In this document: positions 41,865 to 49,666 of the stretch, in pieces
Numbering within the stretch: position 1 is the stretch's first letter
How the letters are laid out: the number at the start of each line of letters is the position of its first letter
IMG/VR virus record: IMGVR_UViG_3300036790_000386
Span: 37,928-101,927 of that record
Reading direction: 5' to 3' (one strand)
From: a virus
Length of the DNA stretch: 64,000 nt
The notes under the pieces: generated by a model
Database searches by the model: none
The model's input: the letters and a program-made list of their open reading frames with translations, nothing else
Told to the model about the DNA's origin: nothing
Position numbers and translations under genes: made by a program

Positions 41865-42470
41865 TTACAGGTCATCAAGCGCCAAGGCATCACTCTTTTC
41901 AACCTTAACCGCAGCCTTCGCCGCATACTCTGCCCGAACCTGAGCCTCCAGTTCCGCAAGGCGACCCGCATGCTTCGGCGACCCACCGATATGCGCCTTC
42001 ATAGCATTGCGCTTATCAAGGCTACCCTTACCCTTGGGCACCGGCTTGCCAATCGCAGCCGAAATCTCATCCAACAGCGCATCAAGCGCCTCATCACGAA
42101 TAGCCTCATCACTCGGACCACGCCCACGTGGCGCACCCAACACATAATTATCATAATACTCAGCAGCGCTCGCCTCATCCCAAGTCTTCTTATTGCGCTT
42201 AGCAAGCGAAATCATATTCGAAGTGCAACGCGAGCGAATGAAATTCGAATAATGGCCGGCTTCGTCGCCCGTCATAACATGCCCTTCGGCATACTTATCG
42301 GGAGCCACAACCGTCAAAACCTTATCAACGCCATCAACGTTAACGGTAAACTTAATCGTTGCAACGCCGCTCTCGTCGAAATCCTCTTCGCCAAAATTCT
42401 CACCCAAATCAGCCGCAGTCTCCTCAACAGCGACTTCAGTCTCAGTCTCATGTTCATGTTTGCGCGACAT
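41865..42470 (-). CDS. Hypothetical phage protein, possible recombination/ssDNA-related
   Basis: 201 residues. Acidic N-terminus (HEHETETEVAVEETAADLGE), a middle VATIKFTVNVDGVDKVLTVVAP and a C-terminus rich in A, K, E (GGSPKHAGRLAELEAQVRAEY). NFIRSRCTSNMISLAKRNKK is a helical basic segment. No family recognised with confidence. Richer in G/C than its neighbours by eye. First large gene of the leftward side, so possibly expressed early. Confidence 0.45.
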   Translation of the reverse strand: MSRKHEHETETEVAVEETAADLGENFGEEDFDESGVATIKFTVNVDGVDKVLTVVAPDKYAEGHVMTGDEAGHYSNFIRSRCTSNMISLAKRNKKTWDEASAAEYYDNYVLGAPRGRGPSDEAIRDEALDALLDEISAAIGKPVPKGKGSLDKRNAMKAHIGGSPKHAGRLAELEAQVRAEYAAKAAVKVEKSDALALDDL

Positions 42471-42580
42471 ATTAGTTTCCTATAACAAAAATTGAAATTC
42501 CATTTAGCGAGCTAGCCTTAAGTCTCTCGCCATAAAAAGAAACCTAAGCTAAACAAGAAAGTATTGCAAGCAAAAAAGAA

Positions 42581-42666
42581 CACTAAAGCGCGCTAAAGCG
42601 CTAAAGCACTAAAGCGAACACAAACAAAATTAAAGCACGCTAAAGCGTTAAAACAACACTAAAGCA
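42581..42666. repeat. Clustered CTAAAGCG iterons
   Basis: The core CTAAAGC(G/A) occurs about seven times between 42581 and 42666, in one orientation, with spacing from 0 to 17 bases. The interval 42471-42832 has no gene; besides these repeats it holds a terminator and a candidate -35 TTGCAA on the minus strand near 42564. The pattern resembles origin iterons or multiple operator sites. Confidence 0.6.
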
Positions 42667-42775
42667 GGCAGAGGCAATCCAGCAAGCCAGCACAAAGCAA
42701 AATTGCCCCTATATATAAGGACAAGCTAGGCCGGCCTAGAAACGCCTAGAAAACCCTTCCTTTCCAGCCTGCCCT

Positions 42776-42805
42776 AGACAAAAAGAAACCCAGCCTAAGC
42801 CGGGT
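42776..42805 (-). terminator. Rho-independent terminator
   Basis: Minus strand ACCCGGC-TTAG-GCTGGGT (7 bp with one G-T pair) followed by TTCTTTTTGTC. It terminates the short transcript of the gene at 42833-43066. Confidence 0.8.
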
Positions 42806-42832
42806 CCTTTCCTTTCACGCTACAGCCTAGAA

Positions 42833-43066
42833 CTATGCGGCCTTAAGCCGCCTCTTCCCCGGCTTTCCTGGCTTCCTCTTCTCTGCCTCCTGGCGCTCTC
42901 TTTCTAGCATCGCATTGTGCCTCTTCGTTTCCTCGCTCTCTTCCCACTCTTCCACCCTTCCCACCAAACAATAAACAGGCAACAGCACACTAGCAACACT
43001 TCCACAATAAAACGATCTATAAACAACCTCATTTTCCAAAACAAACGCTGGCAATCTATAACCCAT
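42833..43066 (-). CDS. Hypothetical small protein
   Basis: 77 residues. YRLPAFVLENEVVYRSFYCGSVASVLLPVYCLVG is hydrophobic and may span the membrane once; the C-terminus is highly charged (EETKRHNAMLERERQEAEKR). First leftward gene behind the promoter at 43151 and closed by its own terminator. Could be an early host-takeover peptide; no family recognised. Confidence 0.45.
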   Translation of the reverse strand: MGYRLPAFVLENEVVYRSFYCGSVASVLLPVYCLVGRVEEWEESEETKRHNAMLERERQEAEKRKPGKPGKRRLKAA

Positions 43067-43150
43067 AACCCTAATCCTTCATTTAAACTTCATTAAAACC
43101 AAAAGCACAATAAACCAATCTTTAACAAAACACAAGTTAAACCCAACTAA

Positions 43151-43183
43151 ACTATAATGATAGAAAGACTAACCTTCAAGGTT
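43151..43183 (-). promoter_or_regulatory. Leftward sigma70-type promoter with overlapping inverted repeat
   Basis: Minus strand TTGAAG, 17 bases, TATAGT. The perfect palindrome AACCTTCAAGGTT (43171-43183) covers the -35 box and could be an operator. It drives the small gene at 42833-43066. Confidence 0.6.
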
Positions 43184-43714
43184 AGAACAACACAACCCAA
43201 CAAATCATCCAAAATTTAAAACAAAACACCAGCACGAAAGCTGACCCATAAATTCAAAACCAAGCTAAACCTTTGAAATCATTACAGAAAACAGCCCTAA
43301 TCGCTCAATATATAGGTTGATGTTTAGTACAATTGACACTAGGGCATAGGCATGTGTGAGCGAGATTTGAGACACTATAATCTATCTTTCTATATATATA
43401 TCTATATTATATCTTCTTTTTTTTTTTTAGATAGTTTTTTAAAAGCAACTCCCTCCTACCGTGCTAACTCTGCCTTAGTCTCACGTGTCTCATTATCTAG
43501 AATTCATGCATATGCCACCCTTTCAATTGTACTAAACATCGACCTATATATCTACCTCAAAACCCTCTTTTCCCTAACCTTTTCAAAGGCTTACGGGTCA
43601 AAAAAATAAATGACCCAGCTTTGGCACTTGTGCGCTTGCTAAGCCTTCGCGCTTGTGCTAATTTCTCCTTTAAATACATACACTTAGAAAAATTTCTCTT
43701 ACTCTTTAAACCAC
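43184..43714. other. Divergent intergenic region without convincing gene
   Basis: About 530 bases of A/T-rich sequence between divergent promoters, with a run of ten or more T near 43412 and TATATA stretches. An 85-codon frame at 43352-43609 has composition unlike a protein (FYIYIYIISSFFF). The region may hold control sites or an origin; nothing firmer is visible. Confidence 0.4.
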
Positions 43715-43743
43715 TTGCAACAAATCTAAATGAAGCCTATAAT
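43715..43743 (+). promoter_or_regulatory. Rightward sigma70-type promoter for the AAA+ operon
   Basis: TTGCAA, exactly 17 bases, TATAAT. About 50 bases separate the -10 box from the ATG of the AAA+ gene, and that leader has a small hairpin (TGCCAGATGGCA). Confidence 0.7.
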
Positions 43744-43795
43744 TTCAAGGCTTAGTTAACTCTAACGTGCCAGATGGCACAACAAGGTTTAAGCC

Positions 43796-45148
43796 ATGAG
43801 CGACACAACAGATTTAAGCCAAGAACAAAACCTAATTAAAGAACTAGCCAGACTAGAGCACGCCATTGGCGTGCCATCTTGGCAAGGTCTTTTAGCAAAC
43901 ATTACCGCTAACAATAGATTTAGCGTTCAAGCTTGGCTGACAACTAAAAAATTAAGCTATTCTGGCGTTTTTAAAGCACGCGATGCTTCATTGTTGCGAG
44001 CATACAATAACTACAATTATTTCAACGTTTGGCTTTCAAACGAACAAAATAGAACTCCAAAAACAACTAGCTCTCATTCAAATCAAACTCTAGATTTCTT
44101 TGACTTAGAATTTGACACAACAGCAGCTAGCAAAAAATCAACCTCTAATTCAAATGCCCTAGACGTTGAACAAATTGAAACAATCGCGCGCGAAGCAGCT
44201 AAGCATACAATCAAATTAGACGTCCCCGCGCTTGTTGCTGCTGAACTAGAGAATAAAAATGTTACAATAAGCGCCAACGTTAAAGCCCAAATCAAGGCTC
44301 TAGCGATAGCTGCTGCTATTGAACAAATCGAAGCTAACAAACAACCATCAACAATCGAAATTTATAACCCAGAAACGGAAACAAGAAAAAATATCGGCGT
44401 TCAACACTTCAAATTCCCTACTCTATTGCGTGCTTGCTGTGCTCGGCTTCCTAACGGTTTCCGGCCCAATGTTTGGCTGACCGGCCCAGCCGGTTCTGGA
44501 AAAACAACGGCTGCTGAAAAGGTTGCAGAAGCCTTAAATATGCCATTTGCAAGCAACGGCTCCTTAGACGCAGACTACAAGGTAGTCGGCTTTAAGGACG
44601 CAAACGGCAATTTTCAATCAACAGAATTTTTGTCAATTTTTGAAAACGGCGGAATTTATTGCGCCGACGAAATTGACAACTGGCATAGCGGAGCGCTTTT
44701 AGCCCTTAACGCTGGCCTAGCAAACGGCTTCATAGCCACGCCCCGAGGCATGATTAAACGCCACCCAGATTGCATTGTAATCGCATGTGCAAACACTTGG
44801 GGCTTAGGCGCTAACTCAGAATACGTAGGAAGAGTAAAGCTTGACGCAGCCTCTTTAGACCGCTTCTTTCCTAAAATCGATTGGCCGATTGACGAGCAAC
44901 TAGAACGCGCAATCGCCACCAAACTTAAATGGTGCAATCTTGTTCAAGCAACACGCTCTAAAGCAAAAAAACACGGCTTAAAAATTCTGATCACACCGCG
45001 CGCAACCTTTGCCGGGTGCGCTCTCTTAGAAGCCGGTTTCACGCTCTATGAAACAATCAATATGACACTGGCCGCAGGCCTATCCTCCCAGCAACTAACC
45101 TCTATCGGCCTGTCAGATGTAGCAGACTTAGAAGAATATCGGGATTAA
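43796..45148 (+). CDS. MoxR/CobS-like AAA+ ATPase
   Basis: 450 residues. Walker A GPAGSGKTT (230-238), Walker B IYCADEID (287-294), sensor CIVIACANTWG near 330, and SEYVGRVKLDAASLDRFFPKIDW before the C-terminal lid, as in CobS/MoxR ATPases. The first 200 residues are helical with a low-complexity segment. First gene of the rightward operon and followed after four bases by the VWA-like gene. MoxR ATPases usually remodel targets with a VWA partner. Confidence 0.8.
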   Translation: MSDTTDLSQEQNLIKELARLEHAIGVPSWQGLLANITANNRFSVQAWLTTKKLSYSGVFKARDASLLRAYNNYNYFNVWLSNEQNRTPKTTSSHSNQTLDFFDLEFDTTAASKKSTSNSNALDVEQIETIAREAAKHTIKLDVPALVAAELENKNVTISANVKAQIKALAIAAAIEQIEANKQPSTIEIYNPETETRKNIGVQHFKFPTLLRACCARLPNGFRPNVWLTGPAGSGKTTAAEKVAEALNMPFASNGSLDADYKVVGFKDANGNFQSTEFLSIFENGGIYCADEIDNWHSGALLALNAGLANGFIATPRGMIKRHPDCIVIACANTWGLGANSEYVGRVKLDAASLDRFFPKIDWPIDEQLERAIATKLKWCNLVQATRSKAKKHGLKILITPRATFAGCALLEAGFTLYETINMTLAAGLSSQQLTSIGLSDVADLEEYRD

Positions 45149-45152
45149 AGCC

Positions 45153-45968
45153 ATGTTGAAAAGATATGATAGCATTGCCGATTTAACTCAAGCTGCAATA
45201 AATTTCAATATCCGCAATAACTACGCATTCAAATCTAACTCAGATATGGGCTCATCTTGGTTCAATAACGAAACCATTGAACAGTGTTTAACCTACGCTG
45301 CTTTTGGTAACGACAATCTTGTTCCAGAAGCAGAACGCTACATCGAACAACTAAACACAGACATGGAAGTCAAGCGGCCGGAGTGGATACCTTCACCAGC
45401 CGGCGCTTTCCCTTCCGTGCCAGACTATTGCCGTGGCTTGCCTTGTTCAATGCGTCGGCAATCATTCGAACCAAACGACAACGCCAAAATAAACATAATT
45501 GTCACAACGACATGCAGCGGTGGCATTGACGCCAAAACACAAGCCAAACGCGGCGCGGCAATTCTAGCCCTAATCATAAAGCTAGCAGCTGCGCGCCCCA
45601 TTGCCCTTTACCATCTTGCTACAACGCACGGCGTAGACAATGGCGAAACTCTTCTCTTAACCGAACTAAACACCGCGCCACTAGACCTCGCCAGCGCCTG
45701 CTACGTGTTAACATCCGCTGGCTTTGACCGCTACATAACTCACCACGTCGCCTATCACTTAAACGGCTTCAATGGCTCTTGGCCTAAGAACTACGAGGGA
45801 AAAGAAGAGCAATTTTATCGTGAATTGATACCACGCCTCGGCTTCAATCCAGCCGACACAATTTTCGTCAAACCCACCTACTTAACTGATCCAATTGTCT
45901 CTAAGCCGCTTTTGTGGGTGACTGAACAAATAGAGCGTTTCAACAATCTAATTGAAGAGGAACAATAA
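45153..45968 (+). CDS. VWA-like partner of the AAA+ ATPase (degenerate MIDAS)
   Basis: 271 residues. RPEWIPSPAGAFPSVPDYCRG precedes KINIIVTTTCSGGIDAKTQAKRGAAILALIIKL, which has the strand-loop-helix outline of a von Willebrand A domain, but the DxSxS metal site is replaced by TTTCSGG. Later ARPIALYHLATTHGVDNGETLLLTE fits the next strand. It resembles phage proteins of the DUF7192 type that travel with CobS-like ATPases. The pairing is the best evidence; the VWA call is inferred. Confidence 0.5.
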   Translation: MLKRYDSIADLTQAAINFNIRNNYAFKSNSDMGSSWFNNETIEQCLTYAAFGNDNLVPEAERYIEQLNTDMEVKRPEWIPSPAGAFPSVPDYCRGLPCSMRRQSFEPNDNAKINIIVTTTCSGGIDAKTQAKRGAAILALIIKLAAARPIALYHLATTHGVDNGETLLLTELNTAPLDLASACYVLTSAGFDRYITHHVAYHLNGFNGSWPKNYEGKEEQFYRELIPRLGFNPADTIFVKPTYLTDPIVSKPLLWVTEQIERFNNLIEEEQ

Positions 45969-45969
45969 A

Positions 45970-46239
45970 ATGACCTCAAACACGGACAAAAAATTAAAAA
46001 TGACCCCCGATATAAATACAGAGCTAGAAAGGCAAATTGCCGAAAAAATCCTAGCTAACGCTATCCAGGCCCGCAAGGTTCAAGCTTTTGATATGATATC
46101 CCTAATTTTGAGAGGCGACACCTATCTAGCAGCTGCTAGCTACAAAAACACAGCACAAACTATAGAAAGCATACATAACCACACAAATAGAGACATAAAG
46201 AAGTATAAAGACGAATTTTTAAAAAGATATCCAGACTAA
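45970..46239 (+). CDS. Hypothetical helical protein
   Basis: 89 residues from ATG 45970, one base after the stop of the preceding gene; an upstream TTG is unlikely. Helical and charged: ERQIAEKILANAIQARKVQAFDMISLILRGDTYLAAASY, IKKYKDEFLKRYPD. Third gene of the AAA+ operon. No family recognised. Confidence 0.45.
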   Translation: MTSNTDKKLKMTPDINTELERQIAEKILANAIQARKVQAFDMISLILRGDTYLAAASYKNTAQTIESIHNHTNRDIKKYKDEFLKRYPD

Positions 46240-46278
46240 AGACGGATTACATAAAACTGGCACTGGCGAAAACAATTC

Positions 46279-46388
46279 GGGGCTGGTGTCAATTTTATAC
46301 AATCTTCTTTTTGTGGTTGTGCGAGCGCGACTTGTCGCGCGAGGCCGCCGTAAGGCGGCGGGAAATTAAACGAAAGTGAAATTATAGA
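46279..46388 (+). repeat. Structured repeat element, copy 4
   Basis: Plus strand: GGGGCTGGTGTCAATTTTAT, TTTTTGTGGTTGTGCGAG, hairpin GCGCGACTTGTCGCGC, GAG, hairpin GCCGCCGTAAGGCGGC, then GTGAAATTATAGAACGGAG and the ATG at 46404. This is the only copy in the plus direction, and again it lies in sense just upstream of a gene. Stem bases differ from the other copies but pairing holds. Confidence 0.85.
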
Positions 46389-46403
46389 ACGGAGAAACCT
46401 AAA

Positions 46404-46925
46404 ATGACTAAAACCAAAAAAAGAGCTAAATTAAAAAATCATACAATAAATGGGACAAAGGATCTTTCTATGAAACCGTGTTCAGTTATTGGTAAAATTC
46501 TCACACCACTAGAACAGTCTACTAGACTGAAGCTAGAATCAATTCTTGAGGAACAGCGTCAAAAAGAAGCCGCACTCATAAAGCTTGAAATTGTTGTCAC
46601 TTTATCCCTCGACACAGGACAACTTATTTTCGACAATGGTAGACATTTAATTGAACACGAACCTGACGGTCCAACAGGCCAATATTTATTGGCTGCGTTA
46701 AGAAACCAGAAAAAACTATTCGATAAACAGCGCTCAGAGAGAATTTCAAAGCATACATCTATTTCAAAACATGACCCACAAATAGAAGTACAAACAAAAC
46801 TTGTTATTTCAAATTACGTCAATCTTGGGTCAGGCAAAGGTAAAGTAAGAATAGAAGAAAAGGTTTCTGGTTTAAAAAAACAGCCAATTGTAACGTTAGC
46901 TTTAAGTGACCTTTTAGAACTTTGA
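46404..46925 (+). CDS. Hypothetical protein behind repeat copy 4
   Basis: 173 residues, basic N-terminus (MTKTKKRAKLKNHTINGTKD), then EQSTRLKLESILEEQRQKEAAL and beta-strands (VRIEEKVSGLKKQPIVTLAL). GGAG lies ten bases upstream of the ATG. No family recognised. Confidence 0.45.
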   Translation: MTKTKKRAKLKNHTINGTKDLSMKPCSVIGKILTPLEQSTRLKLESILEEQRQKEAALIKLEIVVTLSLDTGQLIFDNGRHLIEHEPDGPTGQYLLAALRNQKKLFDKQRSERISKHTSISKHDPQIEVQTKLVISNYVNLGSGKGKVRIEEKVSGLKKQPIVTLALSDLLEL

Positions 46926-47041
46926 TTAATAAATGTAGACATTGTGAGGCGCACCCTAACTTGCGCCTCCATATGTGTATGTTTGTTGATGCTTACCGCC
47001 AAGCTTCTTATTACCTCACACCAATTATAAGGAACAATCAA

Positions 47042-47329
47042 ATGAAACAAGCAATAACAACAAGCCATCATACAACCTCCGACGGTAACACTAGAATAAC
47101 AGTTAAATGCTGGAGCGGTAAATTAACCGTTAACTATAATCAAGGTTTATGTTCTGAAATAAATCATTGGAATGCTGCGAAAGCTTTAATTCTAAAAATG
47201 GGCTGGGTTAGCGCTGATTTCTCTGGTAATTGGTTATGCGGTGAAACTCCAGAAGCAACTGGCTATGTTTATGTTTATGATGACGGAGACGATAAATATA
47301 CCAGATATGTTTATGATGATTCTGTATAA
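47042..47329 (+). CDS. Hypothetical small protein
   Basis: 95 residues from ATG 47042 with AAGGAAC upstream; a longer frame reaches back to 46922 but starts inside the preceding stop. TRITVKCWSGKLTVNYNQGL, WNAAKALILKMGW and a repetitive acidic tail YVYVYDDGDDKYTRYVYDD. No family recognised. Confidence 0.4.
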   Translation: MKQAITTSHHTTSDGNTRITVKCWSGKLTVNYNQGLCSEINHWNAAKALILKMGWVSADFSGNWLCGETPEATGYVYVYDDGDDKYTRYVYDDSV

Positions 47330-47387
47330 AAATTATTGATGCTCTAACTGCCAATATAATCTCAATCTATAACAGAAAGCCAATAAC

Positions 47388-47648
47388 ATGATCTATCCCA
47401 TTGTTAACCTTAACGGCACCAGCCGATCCGAACTCTTCGATCTCAATTACGAAGCTCTAAGAGTAATCGAAAAAGCTTTAAACACGCTTCAAAAAGCAGC
47501 ACCGCATTGGAGTGACTATCCCAACGGTGACTACCGTGGCGCAAGAGCCGAACATGATGAGCGATTCTTAAAGCTCTCCCACATGCAAAGCGATTTCACG
47601 GACCTCTGCATGAAACTTCACCCCAACAACAAATCTGACGGCGGTTAG
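47388..47648 (+). CDS. Hypothetical protein, family shared with 50053
   Basis: 86 residues. ELFDLNYEALRVIEKALNTLQKAAPHWSDY, RGARAEHDERFLKLSHMQSD. It shares order and residues with the protein at 50053-50301 (ELFYGYHTAMIAVETAIEAIQDAAPHPRDY), so they are paralogues. Helical hairpin; function unknown. Confidence 0.5.
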   Translation: MIYPIVNLNGTSRSELFDLNYEALRVIEKALNTLQKAAPHWSDYPNGDYRGARAEHDERFLKLSHMQSDFTDLCMKLHPNNKSDGG

Positions 47649-47656
47649 AGCTTAAC

Positions 47657-47697
47657 GAGACCGGCCACATGGCGTAGCCATTTCTAGTCCGGTTTTA
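47657..47697 (+). terminator. Terminator-like hairpin
   Basis: ACCGG...CCGGT encloses a second stem ATGGC/GCCAT, and the outer stem is followed by TTTATTAAA. It lies 10 bases after the stop of the gene at 47388. Confidence 0.45.
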
Positions 47698-47742
47698 TTA
47701 AACCCTATGCTTGCTGCTAACCTACAACAACCGGAGCCAATC

Positions 47743-48021
47743 ATGACCGAAGAGTACAATTCAATTGCATTAACACCTGCTAAAACAGCTAAGCTTAAAA
47801 TCGGAGATAAAATTGTTTGCATTAAATCAGGTGACTTCAGATACTCTCTTGAAGTTGATAAAGTTTATGAAATCATTGGTTTTTATGAAACTAAAAATGG
47901 AAGACTAAAGTATCCTGCAATTAATATAAGTGGTACTTATCCGTGGAATTTTATTCTCAATGATATTGATTGTGGTTGCTTCTCAAATTTTGACTCCGAT
48001 GCTTGCCGGCAAGGGGATTAA
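47743..48021 (+). CDS. Hypothetical small protein
   Basis: 92 residues from ATG 47743 with CGGAG upstream. KLKIGDKIVCIKSGDFRYSLEVDKVYEIIG, with LKYPAINISGTYPWNF, looks like an SH3-like barrel of a type common in small phage proteins. Cysteines near the end (DCGCF). Function unknown. Confidence 0.45.
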   Translation: MTEEYNSIALTPAKTAKLKIGDKIVCIKSGDFRYSLEVDKVYEIIGFYETKNGRLKYPAINISGTYPWNFILNDIDCGCFSNFDSDACRQGD

Positions 48022-48249
48022 ATGACAAAAGAAGAAATTTTCAGAGCAATTCAAAATGAACAACGAATAGGTTTAATTATTATTGCAGATTTAATTAATT
48101 ATAACTCTGATGCAAAAACAGTTAATCAATTGTTGCGTTTCTACAAAGAAGTTAAAGAAGCAATGGAACAAGTAGAGCGTAATCTTGAATATTTTTTAAA
48201 AATGCTTGAAGATAAAAAGGAACAAATAAATGAAACAAACATTTTATAA
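48022..48249 (+). CDS. Hypothetical helical protein
   Basis: 75 residues; ATG immediately follows the previous stop. Coiled-coil-like throughout (FYKEVKEAMEQVERNLEYFLKMLEDKKEQ). No family recognised. Confidence 0.4.
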   Translation: MTKEEIFRAIQNEQRIGLIIIADLINYNSDAKTVNQLLRFYKEVKEAMEQVERNLEYFLKMLEDKKEQINETNIL

Positions 48250-48487
48250 AAACATTGCAACTGCTGTTTCAAATTTAGGAAAAGCAAATAAAAGTGTAAT
48301 CGCAATTCAAACTGATCCAATCTTTTTTTCTTACGAGCGAACCAAACAATATAAAACAACAACAGACAATTTAAGAGCATACCCAATACTAAGACTTTTA
48401 GCCTTGATTGCTTTTATCTTTGTGCTTCTATGTTTTTCACTTTCTAGTGCGTTGCTTGTGACTGTTTTGATTTTGCGCCAATTCTAA
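48230..48487 (+). CDS. Small membrane protein
   Basis: 85 residues, overlapping the preceding gene by 20 bases. The C-terminal half is a long hydrophobic segment (ILRLLALIAFIFVLLCFSLS, ALLVTVLILRQF), probably one or two membrane spans with a soluble N-terminus. AAGGAA precedes the ATG. Confidence 0.45.
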   Translation: MKQTFYKNIATAVSNLGKANKSVIAIQTDPIFFSYERTKQYKTTTDNLRAYPILRLLALIAFIFVLLCFSLSSALLVTVLILRQF

Positions 48488-48505
48488 ACAAAAAGGAAAT
48501 AAACA

Positions 48506-48718
48506 ATGGCTGACGATAACATAAATATTATCTATATTGATACAGGTGAACGTCGAGATAAAACCTACCTCACTGATGGTGTTTATGTAGATCATGATGA
48601 CATGCAAATGTGGCTTTCAGCGGAACGCGACGGTAAACTGCATGAAATTGCAGTAGATCATAATGTTCTTAATGCATTGTTGAATTACGCAAGACGTTTA
48701 GGTTATTTCGGCACTTAA
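48506..48718 (+). CDS. Hypothetical small acidic protein
   Basis: 70 residues: NIIYIDTGERRDKTYLTDGVYVDHDDMQMWLSAERDGKLHEIAVDH. AAAGGAA lies before the ATG. Beta-rich then helical. No family recognised. Confidence 0.4.
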   Translation: MADDNINIIYIDTGERRDKTYLTDGVYVDHDDMQMWLSAERDGKLHEIAVDHNVLNALLNYARRLGYFGT

Positions 48719-48726
48719 AGTTTAAT

Positions 48727-48756
48727 GAAACTAAAGCTTTTATTCGCTTTAGTTTC
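48727..48756. repeat. Perfect inverted repeat with CTAAAGC core
   Basis: GAAACTAAAGC and GCTTTAGTTTC form an 11-bp perfect stem around an eight-base loop, between the genes at 48506 and 48784. The core is the same CTAAAGC found in the clusters near 40.6 and 42.6 kb. It has no following T run, so a protein-binding site is as likely as a terminator. Confidence 0.5.
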
Positions 48757-48783
48757 GGTCAACTACAGACAAGGATTTAGGAT

Positions 48784-49134
48784 ATGAAAGCCTTAATTCT
48801 AATTTGCGGTTTAACGGCTATATCTATTCAACCAACACTAGCAACAACAACACAGTACAATCCAAACAACACAAGTGACTGGTGGGTTGAGTCGGATGTT
48901 GCTTTTGAATGTGTTCATCCTGCTTTAAGCCCAAATGATCTTTTAAAGTTTGAACAAACTCACGGCATGCATATACTAGCTGCCGGTGGTGGCAATGTTT
49001 TAAACGTTATTTATTGGTCACCGGGCGCAAATTCTGATCAAGATAATACTATGTATTTTCATAATCAGTCTGATTGTTTATATTACTATAATATACCTCA
49101 AACTCAACTGCCAGTGCAGCCATTAAATCAATAA
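48784..49134 (+). CDS. Secreted protein of unknown function
   Basis: 116 residues with a Sec signal peptide (KALILICGLTAISIQPTLATT). The mature part has NTSDWWVESDVAFECVHPALSP, a second cysteine in HNQSDCLYYY, and is probably disulfide-linked in the periplasm. AGGATTTAGGAT precedes the ATG. No family recognised. Confidence 0.5.
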   Translation: MKALILICGLTAISIQPTLATTTQYNPNNTSDWWVESDVAFECVHPALSPNDLLKFEQTHGMHILAAGGGNVLNVIYWSPGANSDQDNTMYFHNQSDCLYYYNIPQTQLPVQPLNQ

Positions 49135-49222
49135 TGCTTGCCGATAAGTGTATAAGTTATATTTTATTGTTTATTCAGATAACTAGCTCATTTTTATATC
49201 TGATATGCTAAATTTGATTAAC

Positions 49223-49317
49223 TTATAATTTCACGGCCGCCTTCGGCGTCCCTCGCGCTCTTTCAGAGCGCTCGCACAAACACAAAAAGAAGATAGAATT
49301 TTATCACACCAGGCCCC
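49223..49317 (-). repeat. Structured repeat element, copy 5 (antisense to surrounding genes)
   Basis: Minus strand: GGGGCCTGGTGTGATAAAAT, TTTTTGTGTTTGTGCGAG, hairpin GCGCTCTGAAAGAGCGC, GAG, hairpin around GACGCCGAAGGCGGCC, GTGAAATTATAA. It is the only copy facing against the neighbouring genes, and no minus-strand gene follows it. The stretch 49135-49439 holds this element, a short GGAGC/GCTCC inverted repeat near 49390 and no gene. Confidence 0.8.
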
Positions 49318-49439
49318 AACGCAGTAGTTTAAATGGCTCTATATGAAATTGTAATTCATATTTAAATCCTTCTTAAGGCTTAATTTACTGGAGCCAAAGT
49401 GCTCCAGACTATTAAACCTTAATTTGAGCGGAGATATAA

Positions 49440-49661
49440 ATGCTTAAGAAGTTAACACCAGATCAAACTGAAAGTTATAAATATTTTCTTCAAACTTATG
49501 AAGCAATGTATAATACATCAGTAACATTTGTAGAAAGAACAGAAGCCTTCTTTTGTGCAATTCACAAAGATAACAAACTTCCATGGTGGCTTGCACATTG
49601 TAAAGCTGTAACAGATGAATATTATCAGTACAACGTGCATAACCTCTATCCTGGAGATTAA
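49440..49661 (+). CDS. Hypothetical small protein
   Basis: 73 residues: ESYKYFLQTYEAMYNTSVTFVERTEAFFCAIHKDNKLPWWLAHCKAV. GCGGAG lies nine bases upstream of the ATG. No family recognised. Confidence 0.4.
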   Translation: MLKKLTPDQTESYKYFLQTYEAMYNTSVTFVERTEAFFCAIHKDNKLPWWLAHCKAVTDEYYQYNVHNLYPGD

Positions 49662-49666
49662 AAACA

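Noticed and set aside
41650-42485. Two plus-strand frames of 97 and 171 codons
   Set aside because: They are antisense shadows of the leftward genes at 41520 and 41865; the RSRRSRRSRRS stretch is only the AAGGCGCTC repeat.
42581-42666. CTAAAGCG cluster as a CRISPR array
   Set aside because: Repeats are only eight to nine bases, spacing varies from 0 to 17 and there are no cas genes.
43352-43609. 85-codon frame in the divergent region
   Set aside because: Its translation is dominated by runs such as YIYIYII and SSFFF that mirror T-runs and TATATA DNA; no ribosome-binding site; it overlaps likely control sequences.
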